Positions 16,861-29,532 are shown, counted from the first letter of the stretch. The stretch: 64,000 bases of DNA from Eumeta japonica (GCA_005406025.1 BGZK01000760.1:228309-292308); one strand, 5' to 3'. A program made the numbers and translations. Notes: generated by a model not told the origin, from the letters alone.

Positions 16861-18594
16861 TAGGAATTCAGTGACAGGAATAAGGCTGAATAGTTCTTCG
16901 AAACACTTCCTATAATATATAGAGAAAAGCATGTACAAAAGCGGTATATTCCTTTGCAAAACCAACGGGTCGAAATTGCAGGATATAATTGCTATTAAAA
17001 GTTTTTCATAGTACTGAGAAATTGTAACTTTTTTTTTTGTCATTAGAATAGCATTTAAATAATTCAAACCTAATAAAATAACAAAAGAATGCAGAAACTG
17101 CTAAACTTCACAAAATGTAACTTATTAAAGTAAAATGTTTATTATATCGGGTATTCAACATCGGCCCGATCTGGGCGTCTGGAAATAGACGAGCTGCTTT
17201 ATTTCTTCAGATGGATTTTAAATGGGTCATTTCCATGTGTAACGGGTCAATGTCGCAATGACCTTTTTTCACTGGTATTGAAATAAAATAACAGTTTGGT
17301 TTGATAATAAAACGAACGTGTCGAGTAAAAAAATTACGAAATTCTGCACGATTTTAAATTTCTTGGTTTGTCACTATGTAATAACATTTAGATTGAACTT
17401 CAGGTGAATACTTTCTATTCGTTTCTTAATAAATTCTTAATTGATCCTGAAACAATCTGAAATTTTAGTAGGCGCATTTGTTTATTTAAAAATACATTTG
17501 TAACATAAACATAATTTATTATTCAACAAAATAATAAATTATATCAATACAAATTACAACATTACCATAATTAAGATATGAAATTCCCTTTTTTTTTTGT
17601 TTGTTTTTAGTTTAACTTAACAAATAAAAAATAGTAATCGAAATCAGTAATAATCTTTGTAATTAGTCACAGTTTTGTCTAATTTTAAATGACCCATATT
17701 CATTAATTTTTTTACAAAATGTACTCCACAAATGCATTTGTGATCAGATCTCAAAGCAAAGCTTCAGTTAATCCACCGCGGTACGCGCGTCACATCCCTC
17801 GAAACTTTAGGGAGTAAATCGAAACTTAACTGATTCGATTTCGGGGAATCTAAAAGATTCGAGAGCGACCTTCTGACCTTCTAAAAGTGACTAATAATCA
17901 TATTTTTATCTCTTATTGTAGAGAACGGATTAGAGATTCTACTGTGATGGGGCAGTGGCCCGTGTTCTACTGAGTCAAGAAGGTGACCATGTTTTTTCTG
18001 ATCGCAGGCTCGTCTGCTAGTTTGCCCTTTGTCGATAATATAAAAAAAATTAGAGATCAGTCGGACACGGGATAGGTATTGCGCGGTCGAGGTATGAAGT
18101 CCAAAAGTAGAATGTAGCCATTTCTTCTAGTATTGCGAAAGTAAAGCATTGAATGGTCATTCAAAGTTTCTTAAACAAAAATTACAAACGTAACCATATT
18201 AATGGTCGTACACAAATTACGTATCTTACTTAACGCGAATTCAGCACAATGAGTCGGTTCAGGTGATGTCCGGATTTGCGGTGTGCAAGAGCATATATGG
18301 ATCAATCCTTGCTCCGTGTCCGTTTTCAGTCTATATTTTTCAGCCTTTTACTGCTTTGTTGGGAAACTTCGTGAAATGTAGTAACCACTTGCAGATGATA
18401 TCTAATAGTTTTACAAAATTAAAAGACAATAACTGGCGTATGACGATATTAACATTGTTATTTAGAATCTAAAATAATAGTTAAATGCAAAATATTTGCT
18501 TCATAATGAAATCTATACAAAAAATTTTTAGAAAATCCAAAAGTGCTCGCCTCATAGCGGTCGTTCAATTTTTACAAATATATATCTATACATA
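16861..18594. other. Intergenic DNA with one repeat tail
   Basis: At 18007-18050, GGCTCGTCTGCTAGTTTGCC followed by an A-rich tail matches the 3' ends of short or non-LTR retroposons seen in Lepidoptera. The remainder is AT-rich with no recognised gene. Confidence 0.4.
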
Positions 18595-18596
18595 TA

Positions 18597-19223
18597 CAGT
18601 AGAACCTCGATAACTCAAACCTCGGTAACTTAAAAACCTCTATAACTTCAAAAAATAATATGTTCTCTTCCCATCAGAGCCCAAAACCTCTATAACTTAA
18701 AATACGCAACCTCTATAACTTAAATAAGTAATCTCTGTATTGGCCCTCAGTAACTTAAAGAAATGTTTCCACAGCCTCTATAACATAAAATTGTTTGTCA
18801 ATGAGTCACTTTGAAAGAGTGTGCAAAACAAAAGGTTTCGGTATTTATTGCTTGCACGTGTTCACTAGTTAAATTGTTAACGTAAACAATACATGTCAGC
18901 TATTGTTTGCTTCTTCAAAATTCTTTAAAGCTTTGCGGCGGTTAGCCTTAAGACATAAGTAAGCCTTGGATCATAAGTTTTTGATCATTGTCCTGGAAAC
19001 ATCGCTTTACTTACTGTGTGATAAAACTGACTTAAAATGAGTTCAAAAAGAAAACTAACAACACTTACATACGCTGATTAAGGGTGGAACAAGGGTACAT
19101 ACATATGTACATACCTACCTCTATATTAACCAATTCCTAACATAGACCCTTGATAACTTAAAACCTCTATAACTTAAAATATTTTGTGTTTCCCTTGGAC
19201 TTTAACTTATCGAGGTTCAACTG
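18597..19223 (+). mobile_element. pogo/Tigger-like non-autonomous element, 627 bp
   Basis: Left end CAGTAGAACCTCGATAACTC and right end (reverse complement) CAGTTGAACCTCGATAAGTT form the terminal repeats, each flanked by TA (18595-18596 and 19224-19225). Subterminal copies of CCTCTATAACTTAAAA occur at both ends. At 19037 an ATG opens MSSKRKLTTLTYAD and then stops. This resembles the N-terminus of CENP-B/pogo-type transposases, so the element looks like an internal-deletion derivative of an autonomous pogo-like transposon. Confidence 0.82.
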
Positions 19224-19726
19224 TATCAGTATAAATGTTTTTTCTTGTCATTCGTGCATTCATATAAGTCTATAAGTACATTATGAGTAACATGAAAAAA
19301 TTGTAAGTTCAAAAAAATTGCTGGATTTTTATAAGGCAAGAGTAGAGCACTACCTCAGCGCTCCACCTATGAGGCACGCAAAAATAGAACCGAAAAACCG
19401 AAAGAAATATCAGCTTCATCAGAAATAAATAAAATAAACAAAACAAAATAATGAAAGATAAACGCTTGCCTGCAATATGCAGCAACATTCAACATGCAAC
19501 CCACCGCTGACCCTCGAATCTGCCCCTCCACTACGAATCTCTATCCGGAGAATTGAATATTGATTCGAGAGGATTGACAGATATCGAGCACTTGCTTAGG
19601 AGTTCAAGTTTTGAAATTAACAAGTCCGATTTGTACTTATCTAAAATACACACACCAGATTGTAGCACACCGGAAAGGCGGTTCTCGGGCCAGGTGGAAG
19701 TTGTTACATGCGACAATTTTCAAATA

Positions 19727-22700
19727 CAGTGAAACCTGGGTAAGTGGGACCTGCGTAAGTGAGAAACCTCTAGTATAGATAATTGTAATGAGGTCCTGGC
19801 TCTTTTTCATCGAATTACCTCTGTTAATGGGACTTTTAGAACCTGGTTAAATGAGATTTGATTATAGGATTTTTCGATGTTTACCTCTATAATTGGGAAT
19901 CTGTAGCTCAATTCCCTGTATAAGTGTGACAATTTATCAATTGGGACAGGTTTCGACACGTTACAAACATCTGAATTTCTTTCGCACGAAGTAAAAGAAG
20001 AATGTGAAGAGACTTCAATAAAAATTTCAAAATGTTAGGCAATGGAAACTTTAGAGACTTTACATAAGTATTTTGAGATGTCAGTATTAGTAATTCTAAT
20101 ATTTTTAATTAAATTTATTCTATAAAGAAATAGGTTTCAAAAACTAGCAATAAAATGGGTCAATCAACTTTTTTACCTTCACTTTCTTGTACCCGATAGT
20201 AAGTGAAAAGAAATCAGTAATTTATAATAATGTTGTAAGTGATTGATATTGGTGATGTATTTTAAAATTAATGGACATGAAGGAAAACGTATACAAATTC
20301 TTTTAGATTATTAATATATTTCATTTTTTATTGTAAAGTACACAAAATATTCTTGTCGTACAAAATGTCTCTGTACCGATATCATAGTAAATTGTAAATA
20401 CTTTCTAAAACAAAAACTTTTTTCTATGAAACTATAAGTTAATTTTTATTATGTATGAAGATGGAATAGTAAATTACACTATTCGTAACATAAAACAACA
20501 ATAAGGTACACATTTTTTAGAAAAAAAATTTATGTCCCTCAAATAGTTACTTTTACTTGTGTATGTAGAGTTACGTTCAAAAATTAATTCAGGAACGGAT
20601 ACAAGCATATTAGGTGTAACCGGTACTTTTAATATTTAGTTATTATCCGCTAGCAAGCCAGCGGCATTCTTTGATCGCCGCCGAAAAACCATCAGTCGGT
20701 CGCTAGTGTTTGACGAGAGGGCGTAACCTTTACATGTCGTCTACTGAGTGACCGAATTTTCTCAAAGTCAGTGATTTATTTATCGTCTTAAAAATGATTG
20801 TTTTATTGTAAATAACTTTTTATTTTGACTGTATTGTACAATATATATTTTATTCAAAATTTGACATTAAGTTTGTTACAGGTATACTGAGTTACTGTTA
20901 CGGTAACTCTGTAGACGTTCTAAGTAACTCCTAAGACATTTTTTGTCGTACTTGTTTTAAAAAGTTTATCATACTTGTTATTATAAAAATGATTTTTTTC
21001 TTGGAATATTTATTTAACCTTAAATAGATAACCTAAGAAAAAATTTGCATAAATGATCTTTACCATTTGTTTGACATGAAATCAATCGTACGAGGTCCTG
21101 TAGAAGATTAATTAGAATTAGTGTCAGTTGTCGTACTAAAGGCAATTCAAAATGTACTCCTTCGCTTCAGTATCAATCGAACAATTTGCGGATCATCTTC
21201 AAACAATGATGAGGAAAAGCCCCGTGTTTTTAACGAACAAAAGGAAAATAGTAGAATAATGTGTGTTGGCAAATGCTCGTTTCAGAAAGTTAATGTAAGA
21301 GGACAGCTGGCTTCGACGAGTGATTACGGAGCTCCACGACAGGTGTCGCCTGGCGATATTCTACATGTTTATGTTTTTAGCAATAATAGTAAAAAGAAAA
21401 AAAATTGGTAAAACTAAATGTGCACGCCTTAAGCGCTCGTGCCATACGTATGTTATTTAAAAGGATAGTTTATTTTATATTTATTATACATCATAATGTA
21501 AAATAAACAACTTCACGCTCAATCTCAACCTCTATTTTAAATATTTAAGCGAAATGGCGGATCAAAACATGAATAACTGCCAGTTATAAAATTCAGTTAC
21601 AGCTAATCGGTACTATATCAAGCTGTGATTTTCAATACAGTTATTCCCAATCGATTAGTGAAGAGATTGAAAAAGAAATTAAGTTTGAAAGTTAAATAGT
21701 TTTTTAGTTATCGTGGTGACACCAAGTGTAGACGGGATTTTCAGGCGACAGTAGAAGCATGCCTACGCTCGCGCTTAAGGCATGCAAACATATATTCTTA
21801 TGTTTGCAAAGCATTGACACCTGTCGAAAAAGACGGTGAGGTGAAAGTTATGTTCTTACGAGTTATATCTAAGGATACAAAAACGTCCAGAATTGATAAA
21901 AAAGGATATTAGCTATATAAACTATGAAGACATTATTATAATTTTATCAACACCAGCATTTACGGGTAAATGACAATATACATATAAAGTTGTAATACAC
22001 ATTTTAAAAAAATGAAAATATCAGACTTTGCATTCGATATTTTGATTCATTTTTATCTTTTGACTTGATATTTAATATTTTTTAAAGAATTACAGTTGAC
22101 TTTACTTTTTTCATCAATTGCTTTAATTTTTTTTCTTAGGAGTTACGCAAATTTGTCTCTGGAGTTATTCTTTGTCCCCAAAATTAGAATCACTTTTTCC
22201 ATTATAACGTGCTCATTACGCGATTGTATATTTTCACTTTTGCGACTATGAATGTAATGCATTCTTAAGTATATAAAGTATTATTTCATTTTTTTTCTAT
22301 TTATAAACTTTGTTTTGTTAAGAAAAATATCCTTTTCTATTGAGTTTCAGTAACGCAAATGACAAAAAGTCAATTACTTTTATATTAAATATATAAAATT
22401 GTAAAGACTGATAACACCAAATAATTGACGGTGCGTGAACAAGTAAATAAAAACTTTGAAACAACGTTAACTTGCATTATTTACTAACATAATTGACGTT
22501 AAATGAAGGTAATGCAGGTGACACTTTGTGGTATGAGTTGTACTTTTTTAAAAATAGTACCTAAAATTGTCTATAGCCATCGCGATTCTTCTGGATCCTT
22601 AAACTAGAAGATATTGTTATTGGTTTTATAGAATCAAAATGGAGGAGAAGAAAGTTTTAGTTAAAAGAAAAATAATTGTTGAACGTTGATAATGGTGGGT

Positions 22701-23029
22701 ATTAGTTGACTGACCCAGATACAAACGTAACTGATTACTTTAGGTCATAAACTTTACTGTATAGTATTGCTTTTTCTTATAATAAATTATATAAAAAAAT
22801 ACATACGTACCTACACTTAATTCATAAAACCAAAAATACGCATTTTTAATAACATTTCCACCTCTATAAATGGAATAACGGCATATTTCGACCTCTATAA
22901 GCGGGACCTCTATAAATGAGACAACTATAATTTTAAACCTGGTTAATTGGAAACCTGGATAAATGAAAACCTTTTCAAATCGTACAAAATCCTTGGTGCC
23001 TTGAGATCTCAATTAACCAGGTTTCAATG
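19727..23029. mobile_element. Second pogo-like element, 3.3 kb, decayed
   Basis: Left end CAGTGAAACCTGGGTAAGTG and right end (reverse complement) CATTGAAACCTGGTTAATTG are flanked by TA at 19725-19726 and 23030-23031. Repeated CCTCTATAAxTGGGA-like phrases lie inside both ends, as in the 18.6-kb element but with a different sequence. Near 20043 METLETLHKYFE could be a scrap of a pogo transposase C-terminus. The middle (about 20560-21860) looks like inserted DNA. The 96-codon ORF at 21121-21411 is not recognised. Confidence 0.68.
21337..21826. repeat. Imperfect foldback inside the 3.3-kb element
   Basis: CGACAGGTGTC (21337-21347) and TGCACGCCTTAAGCGCTCG (21421-21439) recur in inverted order as CGCTCGCGCTTAAGGCATGC (from 21766) and GACACCTGTCG (21816-21826). 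The spacing inside the arms differs. Could be the ends of a nested, diverged MITE. Confidence 0.5.
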
Positions 23030-23031
23030 TA

Positions 23032-23733
23032 TGCAATTTTCGTATACAAAATGGTGAAACAAATTAAGTGATAATGAGTTCGTACTCACATACGGAAAAT
23101 TTTCGCACGACTGTCGTCAGTAAAAAATATAAATTGGTTATGTAAACACTGCAAATAAATGGGTTTTGTTTTTTCTATTATACTCTAGTTGTTACGGACA
23201 GCCGCGCTCTTAGCGATACATTGTAAATAAATGTATTATTTGTTTTATAAAACGGACTAGGTTAAGAATTCTTTTGTGTTTTTATTGTATTGTACGTGTT
23301 AATTAAATAATCCGTATAGTTGTGTTTTTATTAGCCGGGTAGGGTAGTTGTAAGGAATTATATGTTTTCTTAGTCTGACTAAAAAGTTTAAAATAGTTTC
23401 TACTTTTAGATTGGGATTTTTTGGATAGGCATGCAAATACTTGTAATATTAAAGATGCAAAAAGTAGAGCTTAAAGTGTTTTAATCCGGAATAAAAAGTT
23501 TATGGTTGCATAGGTTTCAGGAATGAGATGGCTTAATCATGTTTTCATTAAAATAAGATTTACTCATTGCCTATATTGACCTACATCTTAAATTTTACAT
23601 TTGAAAATAAGTTTTGTCTGTTAAGGTGCACCTGTTGCGTGTCACATGAAAGCCGTCTGATAAAATTGTCACAATTCGGAAATTGAGAAATCTGAATTAG
23701 TGTTTCGTGTGACATTCATCATTTCATGAGAAA
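23032..23733. other. AT-rich spacer, nothing recognised
   Basis: No ORF with family resemblance and no clear repeat ends were seen between the pogo-like element and the mariner. Confidence 0.4.
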
Positions 23734-25023
23734 CGAGGGCGGTTTGATAAGTCCGTGACTTTTTGAATAAAACATTTTTTTTGCGGCAAATAAACATTTT
23801 ATTTTTCTACATAATCACCTTTTAGCTCGATACATTTAGTCCAGCGTTTTTCTAATTTTTTTATTCCCTCCAAATAATAGGTTTTCTCAAGGCTCTCAAA
23901 ATACGCGTTTGTTTCGGTAATGACTTCTTCATTAGACTCAAATCTCTTACCACCCAGCCATTTCTTTAAGTTTGGAAACAGATAATAGTCGCAGGGGGCT
24001 AAATCTGGAGAATATGCTGGATGGGGTAGCAGTTCGTATCTCAATTCGTGGATTTTGGCCATCGTGACTAAACACGTGTGCACACGTGCATTGTCTTGAT
24101 GGAACAGCACTTTCTTCTTCGCCAAATGCGGCCGTTTTTGCTTCAAGTCAACGTCGAATCTGTCCAAAAGCTTTGAATAATATTCGCCGGTGATTGTTTT
24201 ACCTTTCCCGAGGTAATCAATGTGAATGACATCGCGTGCATCCCAAAAAACTGTGGCCATGACCTTGTTAGCTGACAGACTCTGTTTGGCCTTCTTTGGT
24301 CCACGTTCACTCCGAGAAACCCACTGTTTCGATTGTTCCTTGGTCTCTGGCGTGTTGTGATGGATCCATATTTCGTCCACAGCAACAAAACGGCGCAAAA
24401 ATTCGTCCGGATTACGGCTGAACATCTCTAAACACTCTTTTGAAGTTGTCACACGATTGCGCTTATGGTCGAGTGTGAGCAAACGCGGCACCCATCTCGC
24501 GGAGAGTTTTCTCATGTCCAAATATTCATGTAAAATATAATGTACCAGTTGAGATACCTACAACATGAGCCAACTCACGCACTTTCATTCTCCGATCATC
24601 CAATATCATTTCATGGATTTTATCGACGATTTCCGGCGTGATCACTTCTTTTGGGCGACCTGAACGTTCGGCGTCACTAGTGCTGGTACGACCACAACGG
24701 AACTCTGTAAACCACTTCTTTACCATTGAAATTGATGGTGCCGAGTCCCCGTAGTATTTATCAAGCTTTTCCTTAGTTTCAGTAATGGTTTTTTTACGTA
24801 AAAAGTAAAGCTTAATCAGCACACGAAATTCACTTTTTTCCATTTTCGTAAAAATTCACGAGGTTGTCTGCTTTGAATGGCTATCAAACACCAACTGCAT
24901 GACGTAGCTTGCTCAAAATTTGACAGTTGCCCACTAATAGACTACAGTTGACGGCAGCACTGTTGCATTTGAAGTAACTGCGCGGGAAATTCAAAAAGTC
25001 ACTGACTTATCAAACCGCCCGGG
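23734..25023 (-). mobile_element. mariner element, irritans-type, 1290 bp
   Basis: Terminal repeats of 35 bp match at 32 positions; they share GGGCGGTTTGATAAGTC and GTGACTTTTTGAAT. TA follows the right end (25024-25025); the left flank reads AA, one base away from the expected TA. The length is that of complete mariners. It carries one transposase gene broken by a frameshift (see next entry). Confidence 0.92.
23799..24843 (-). pseudogene. mariner transposase, near-intact, one frameshift
   Basis: The N-terminal frame (24843-24526) begins MEKSEFRVLIKLYFLRKK and includes the paired helix-turn-helix DNA-binding region up to GISTGTLYF. The frame then breaks and resumes with ILHEYLDMRKLSARWVPRLL through the catalytic domain to ELKGDYVEK and a stop at 23799. 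Catalytic motifs: VAVDEIWIHH (first Asp), HQDNARVHT (second) and YSPDLAPCDYYLF (third); second to third spacing is 34 residues, DD34D. The junction near 24530-24545 fits loss of about 5 nt relative to relatives. The rest is open, so the copy is young. The start codon and both terminal repeats are present. Confidence 0.92.
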
Positions 25024-25025
25024 TA

Positions 25026-28000
25026 GTTTTACATGGTTCGAGTCGATTCTCGGACCATTGGAAATTATAAATATTGTACAAAACTTAGGAGCTAGGATTA
25101 TAAATATTGTAAAAACTTAAGTTGTTAGAAAAAATAGACTGAAAAGTTAAAACGGAGAACCCAATTAAAATGGAAACAAAAAAAACACTATGACTTAAAT
25201 TCCTGTATGTAGGGTTGAGTGAAATGTTAGGATATCCAAAGATATAAAAGGGCCCGTGTGACAGGGGATGAGAATAAAGAAAATAAAAGTAAGTGTAAAC
25301 TTTATGCTCAATTGAAGCAGAAGTTCATTATTTAAGCTTGCGACCGATGTTACGACTAAAATGAATATCGACAAATCATGTTAGACTAATATACACAGGG
25401 ATCGCGATCGCGATTGAAGATGAGATCAATCTATAAAAAAAATAAAATAATTTCGTTTTATGTTCTTCTGGGCGAAACCGGGAGAATAGTTATTTATTAT
25501 TAAACATTTTATTAATTAGCGTAATAGAGGTTTACATTTGAATTTTCCGTTTTGGAATGTTGACCAATTTTATTTGAGTATTTGTGATTTGGCAATGAAT
25601 TCGAAATTCAAATTATAAAAAGGTAGTAATTATTAATAAATATATTAGGGGTTAACCTTCGACGTCACCGTCTTGAAAGACTGGCCACTTTTAATTTGAA
25701 ACTATTGAGTTTGGTTAGGCGACGAATTCAAAACTAAAATTATTAGTACAGAAATTATGTAATATTACGCATATATTAAAAAGGTGATAATTAGTTATTT
25801 AATTGATTAAATCATTTTGCTCTAAATGCCAATACAAAATACGTAAACTTCGCTATTTCAAGAGCTAATTGGGTAAAGTGCTTAGCCTCAATTCATGACA
25901 ACCAATTTGGACGAAATAAACAAACCATCTCCCGCCACCTTAAAGATAAGGAAACTTGCGTTTGTCTTTGAAAAGCTCGGATGATGATGTGAGGATAAAA
26001 TCACTAACCTACTTATATTATCAATTTACCAATAGTATGCTATTAAACGAGAAACTCTTGTAAATAAATATGCCACAATATGATCGCGCAAACGATACTA
26101 ACAATTATAATGGAAAAAAAATATTTTGAGTTTTAGCCAATTACATTGTTGTTATTGTGTATTAACAACAAATGGCACTATCATAGGACTACAAACGGCA
26201 CTATATCAACATTCTGCATATTAAGTTGTATTAATACAAACCTATCTAAGGAACTTTTCCCATGGGAAATTATTAATTACCACGATAAACTGGAAATACG
26301 TGGAGCAAAGCTCGATTGCTCAGGTATTCTGTCATCGAATACAGTGTTGTTGTATGTAGTGCCGCGCCTGAAACTATAATGGCGCAAACTGAGATAGCAC
26401 AAACAGCTTTAAAAGTGCTTTCAGCAAGCCCAAACTGTATCCTACTGAAACACTTTGTGAAGAAGGCGAAATTCTCGACGTAAAATAGTAGCTATTTATA
26501 ATGTACATGAATTTAGAATCTTAAGAGATACATTAAAATGAAAACTACGTTAGAAAAAATATAAAGAACCCTCAAATTGGCCAGTATCTACAAGGTCTTG
26601 AATTTGAAATATTTTAATTAAAAAATAGCTTATAACAAAAAGTTTGTAGGTAGAGAAAATGTCTTATGGTAAGTTATATTTAGGATCAGAGTTAATTACT
26701 TTATTAGCATATAACAATCATATCATGTCACGGATTATCATATATAACGCATTAACATGTTTTCATTAGAATCCAAAATTATTTTCAGTCGTTTCATAAT
26801 CATTGTATTCTACTAAATAAAAGAAATGTAATGTAACTAGGTTCGTTGATGTGCACGCATCACGCAAAAACTATTGAACGTTATTCAATGAAAGTTTTTT
26901 GGTTTAATTACTTAGGTGTTCGGTTCTTATTCACAATAAATATATTCAGTGTGCTGCATTTCGTGAAAATTGTCATAAAATTTTGTTGTTTCACGATAAA
27001 TATTGCTATAACTCAGTAAAAATATAAATCACACTTTTAGGGGTTTCGTGAAAATCATTAAGGATCATTATAGTTTGACCGACTTTGTTGAAATTGACAC
27101 AGGTTTTCTGATCAGCGCAAAGAGTGGAGTGATTTACGGTTCCGTGATTGGTTCAGATTCCTGAAAGATCAAACGGCACGGAAAAAGTTCGGAAGTGGGA
27201 CCGGGGTTGTAGGGGCGGGCGCGGGAACTGCGGCGCGATAATTATTATTAATATAAGCCTGTTCAATGTGGGCGGAGCCGAGGGCAAAAGCTTAAGTATT
27301 AAAAAATGAATCTGTATTGGTTATTTTTTAATAACTACACCGTTGAAGCAATTTTGATGGAATTCACCAGGGTTATAGCTTGCTTTATGAGGACGGGATT
27401 TTATAATTCTTATTGCACAAAATTTTCTCGAAAAATGCATGGGTAAAAAAAAAAACAAAAAAAAAATAATCATATCTATGCAATAATTGGGATGCATGTG
27501 TAATGTTTAAGTCTATATGCATATAATTAAATAATATTTTTTTAACGTGCCACCAATTTTGTCGGCACGGAATTTTCTAGGGCGACTCTTGCCAACTTTC
27601 CACAACATACATTCTCTCTGTAGATGTGTTTTTTCAATTTACTTGTATTCATCTTTTTCAGATGACCAAACCACCGCAACATACCTTTTCCTACTTGTCA
27701 TACTTTTCCTATCTTGCTTTAAATCACACCGCTTTCCGACATTACATTCCTATTGATACTGAGAGATGTAATCGATTGTAAAAAAAAAAAATATTATTTG
27801 AATAAGTATGTTAGTGCACACAATGGAAGTACATAGTTGTGGAAAATCCCCATGTGGGGAGTAGAAATAATATTGTATTTGCTTATTCGTACATGTATAG
27901 ACATATTACAGACAGGTATAAGTTGTTAGACTCCAGATGAAGAATGCATAGGTAAAAGAAGAGAAAAATAACTTGTATATATTATGCTACTTTATAATAA

Positions 28001-28129
28001 TTAAAAAAATAGAAAAAAATTACATCTTTCTTATCTTAGGGAGAAAAATTTACATGCTAGTCATTGTCAAACTATGGTCGTCAAAGTATGCACAGTGCGT
28101 CAGATGCCAGCACACAGACGCGTAATCCT
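25026..28129. other. Intergenic DNA upstream of the receptor promoter
   Basis: Mostly AT-rich. 27541-27780 (ACGTGCCACC ... CAGATGACCAAACCACCGCA) resembles dispersed lepidopteran retroposon debris. ORFs 26146-26379 and 27547-27756 have no recognisable domain. 27180-27240 is a short GC-rich islet. Confidence 0.4.
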
Positions 28130-28591
28130 GCCATTTCATCGTCGTGCGATCAGAACAAACACATCAGCGTCCGCGAGGACCGGTGATCGCGGACGGCCAC
28201 AGTATTGCCCATTGTGTTCGTTGCGTTGTTGAACAAACTGCCGGGCCCACCAGCGAGCGGGCCGAGCCGGCGCGGCGGGCTCGGGCGGCGCGCGCTATCT
28301 CGTTCCTATTTTTAAGAACTGACAAATCGCTTCGCTCCACTGATAAGAAACACCTCGAGATAAAGGTTTTAGAAGCGGGCCGTCCGCGAGGCGGCGGCGC
28401 GCGCCCACTGCGGCCGCGGATTTCGCACGCGCGCCGCCGCTTGCCGCCCGCTTCGCTCAGTTTTCGGAATACCGAACTCGGATTCGTTGGTGTGTCGCGT
28501 TGTCCCGAATGCGGCCATCGGGCGGTTGACGATATTTAGATCGCGTCGATCTCCGTTTACCGCTCGCAAGAGAAAAGAGGATTATATAAAA
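28130..28591 (+). promoter_or_regulatory. CpG-rich promoter / 5'UTR block of the Methuselah-like gene
   Basis: About 460 bp directly upstream of the receptor ATG is strongly GC- and CpG-rich (for example 28250-28300 and 28375-28450) in an otherwise AT-rich window. An arthropod initiator-like TCAGTT lies at 28457-28462. Long open frames here are a by-product of GC content and carry no recognisable domain. The exact transcription start is not visible. Confidence 0.5.
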
Positions 28592-29026
28592 ATGGCGCGA
28601 TATTCGGCATTATTTATGTTTGTGATCGTCGGAATGGGACGGCAGGCGACGAAGGCGGAACTCTGCGACAGGAACAACACCGTCGACATCACGGACGGGA
28701 CCGTCCAGGCGGACGATTCCGTATCGTTCCAAGGCGTCGTATACCCTAACGGGACTTGGTTCGAGGTCTTCGAGAACGGACGTGCAGTCAGATTGGGGTG
28801 CGCCTGCACCGAGCGAGGCTGCATTTGGAAGTGCTGCGGTTTGAACGAAGAGTTGCTAGGACGGAAATGCGTCCCCACCGCGAGAGTGTTCAACCCTTCG
28901 GTGTACAGGGGACGGGAAATCACGCCCATCGTCGCCAGCGAACACTTCAACTACATATACAGCATACCGTGCTCTCAGCGGTACCTGGTGGACACGGACA
29001 TGGGCAACGAGCTCTATCTGCAAGAG
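28592..29026 (+). CDS. Methuselah-like GPCR, first coding exon (signal peptide and most of ectodomain)
   Basis: The ATG at 28592 (context AAAATGG) opens 145 codons ending at a GAG|GTTGGT donor, phase 0. Residues 1-22 form a hydrophobic signal peptide. The rest follows the Methuselah ectodomain: LCDRNNTVDIT at the mature N-terminus, then FQGVVYPNGTWFEVF, then the cysteine cluster GCACTERGCIWKCCG and IPCSQRYLVD. Cysteines fall at residues 25, 70, 72, 77, 81, 82, 93 and 127. With two more in the next exon there are ten, the number that makes the five disulfides of the Methuselah fold. N-glycosylation sequons occur at NNT (28) and NGT (53). Methuselah-type receptors are secretin-class GPCRs at the plasma membrane, known in Drosophila for roles in stress resistance and lifespan; which paralogue this is cannot be told from the ectodomain alone. 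Read-through into the intron adds 10 codons before a stop at 29057, so splicing is required for a receptor. Confidence 0.88.
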
Positions 29027-29123
29027 GTTGGTTGGACTTGGAAATTGTTTTATAAGTAGTATCGATTTCAAACTAACCGTCGCTCATGAGTTTTTGCATT
29101 TTTATCAAATAATTGCAGAGGTG

Positions 29124-29145
29124 TATATATATATATATATATATA
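29124..29145. repeat. (TA)n microsatellite
   Basis: Uninterrupted TA dinucleotides about 100 nt inside the receptor intron. A longer tract lies at 40073-40102. Confidence 0.85.
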
Positions 29146-29440
29146 CAAATGTCAACAAACATTCAGCACATTGGATCGTGGCAAAGCTAATGCCGAACAT
29201 GCCAATATCAACGTTCGCACTTATATAAACATGTCAATGATCGGGGTCAACGTAAGTAAATATTTTATCAGAGTATTTGGTTGCTTCACTGGAATTCGGC
29301 CATTTACATTGCAATTTCATCGAGTAACTGGTAATCGTTTGTTATTCAGTCGTATATGGTAAAATACATATTTTCCTTTAGTAAAAAAGAAATACAACTA
29401 AAAATTTAACAGTGTCGATGTAACATTTGAAGAGATAAAT

Positions 29441-29532
29441 GGATGAAGGTGTTATTTAAATATTAAATTCGAATGTATATAAAACCTTCATCCACTCAGA
29501 TCTCCATTTAAGAGAGTTTTACACTCTCTTAA
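29441..29532. repeat. Two adjacent hairpins
   Basis: GGATGAAGGT (29441-29450) pairs with 29484-29493, and TTAAGAGAG (29508-29516) pairs with 29524-29532 across a 7-nt loop. Confidence 0.55.

Noticed and set aside
16738..17067. 109-codon minus-strand ORF with a poly-His run
   Set aside because: The His run is the (GAT)n tract and the ORF spans the perfect hairpin; no family resemblance.
28144..28539. 131-codon ORF over the CpG-rich block
   Set aside because: Arg/Ala/Pro-rich translation caused by GC content; it sits in the likely promoter/5'UTR, out of frame with the receptor.
28582..28950. 122-codon minus-strand ORF and 99-codon plus-strand ORF over receptor exon 1
   Set aside because: Shadow frames of the real exon, which has the cysteine pattern of the Methuselah ectodomain.
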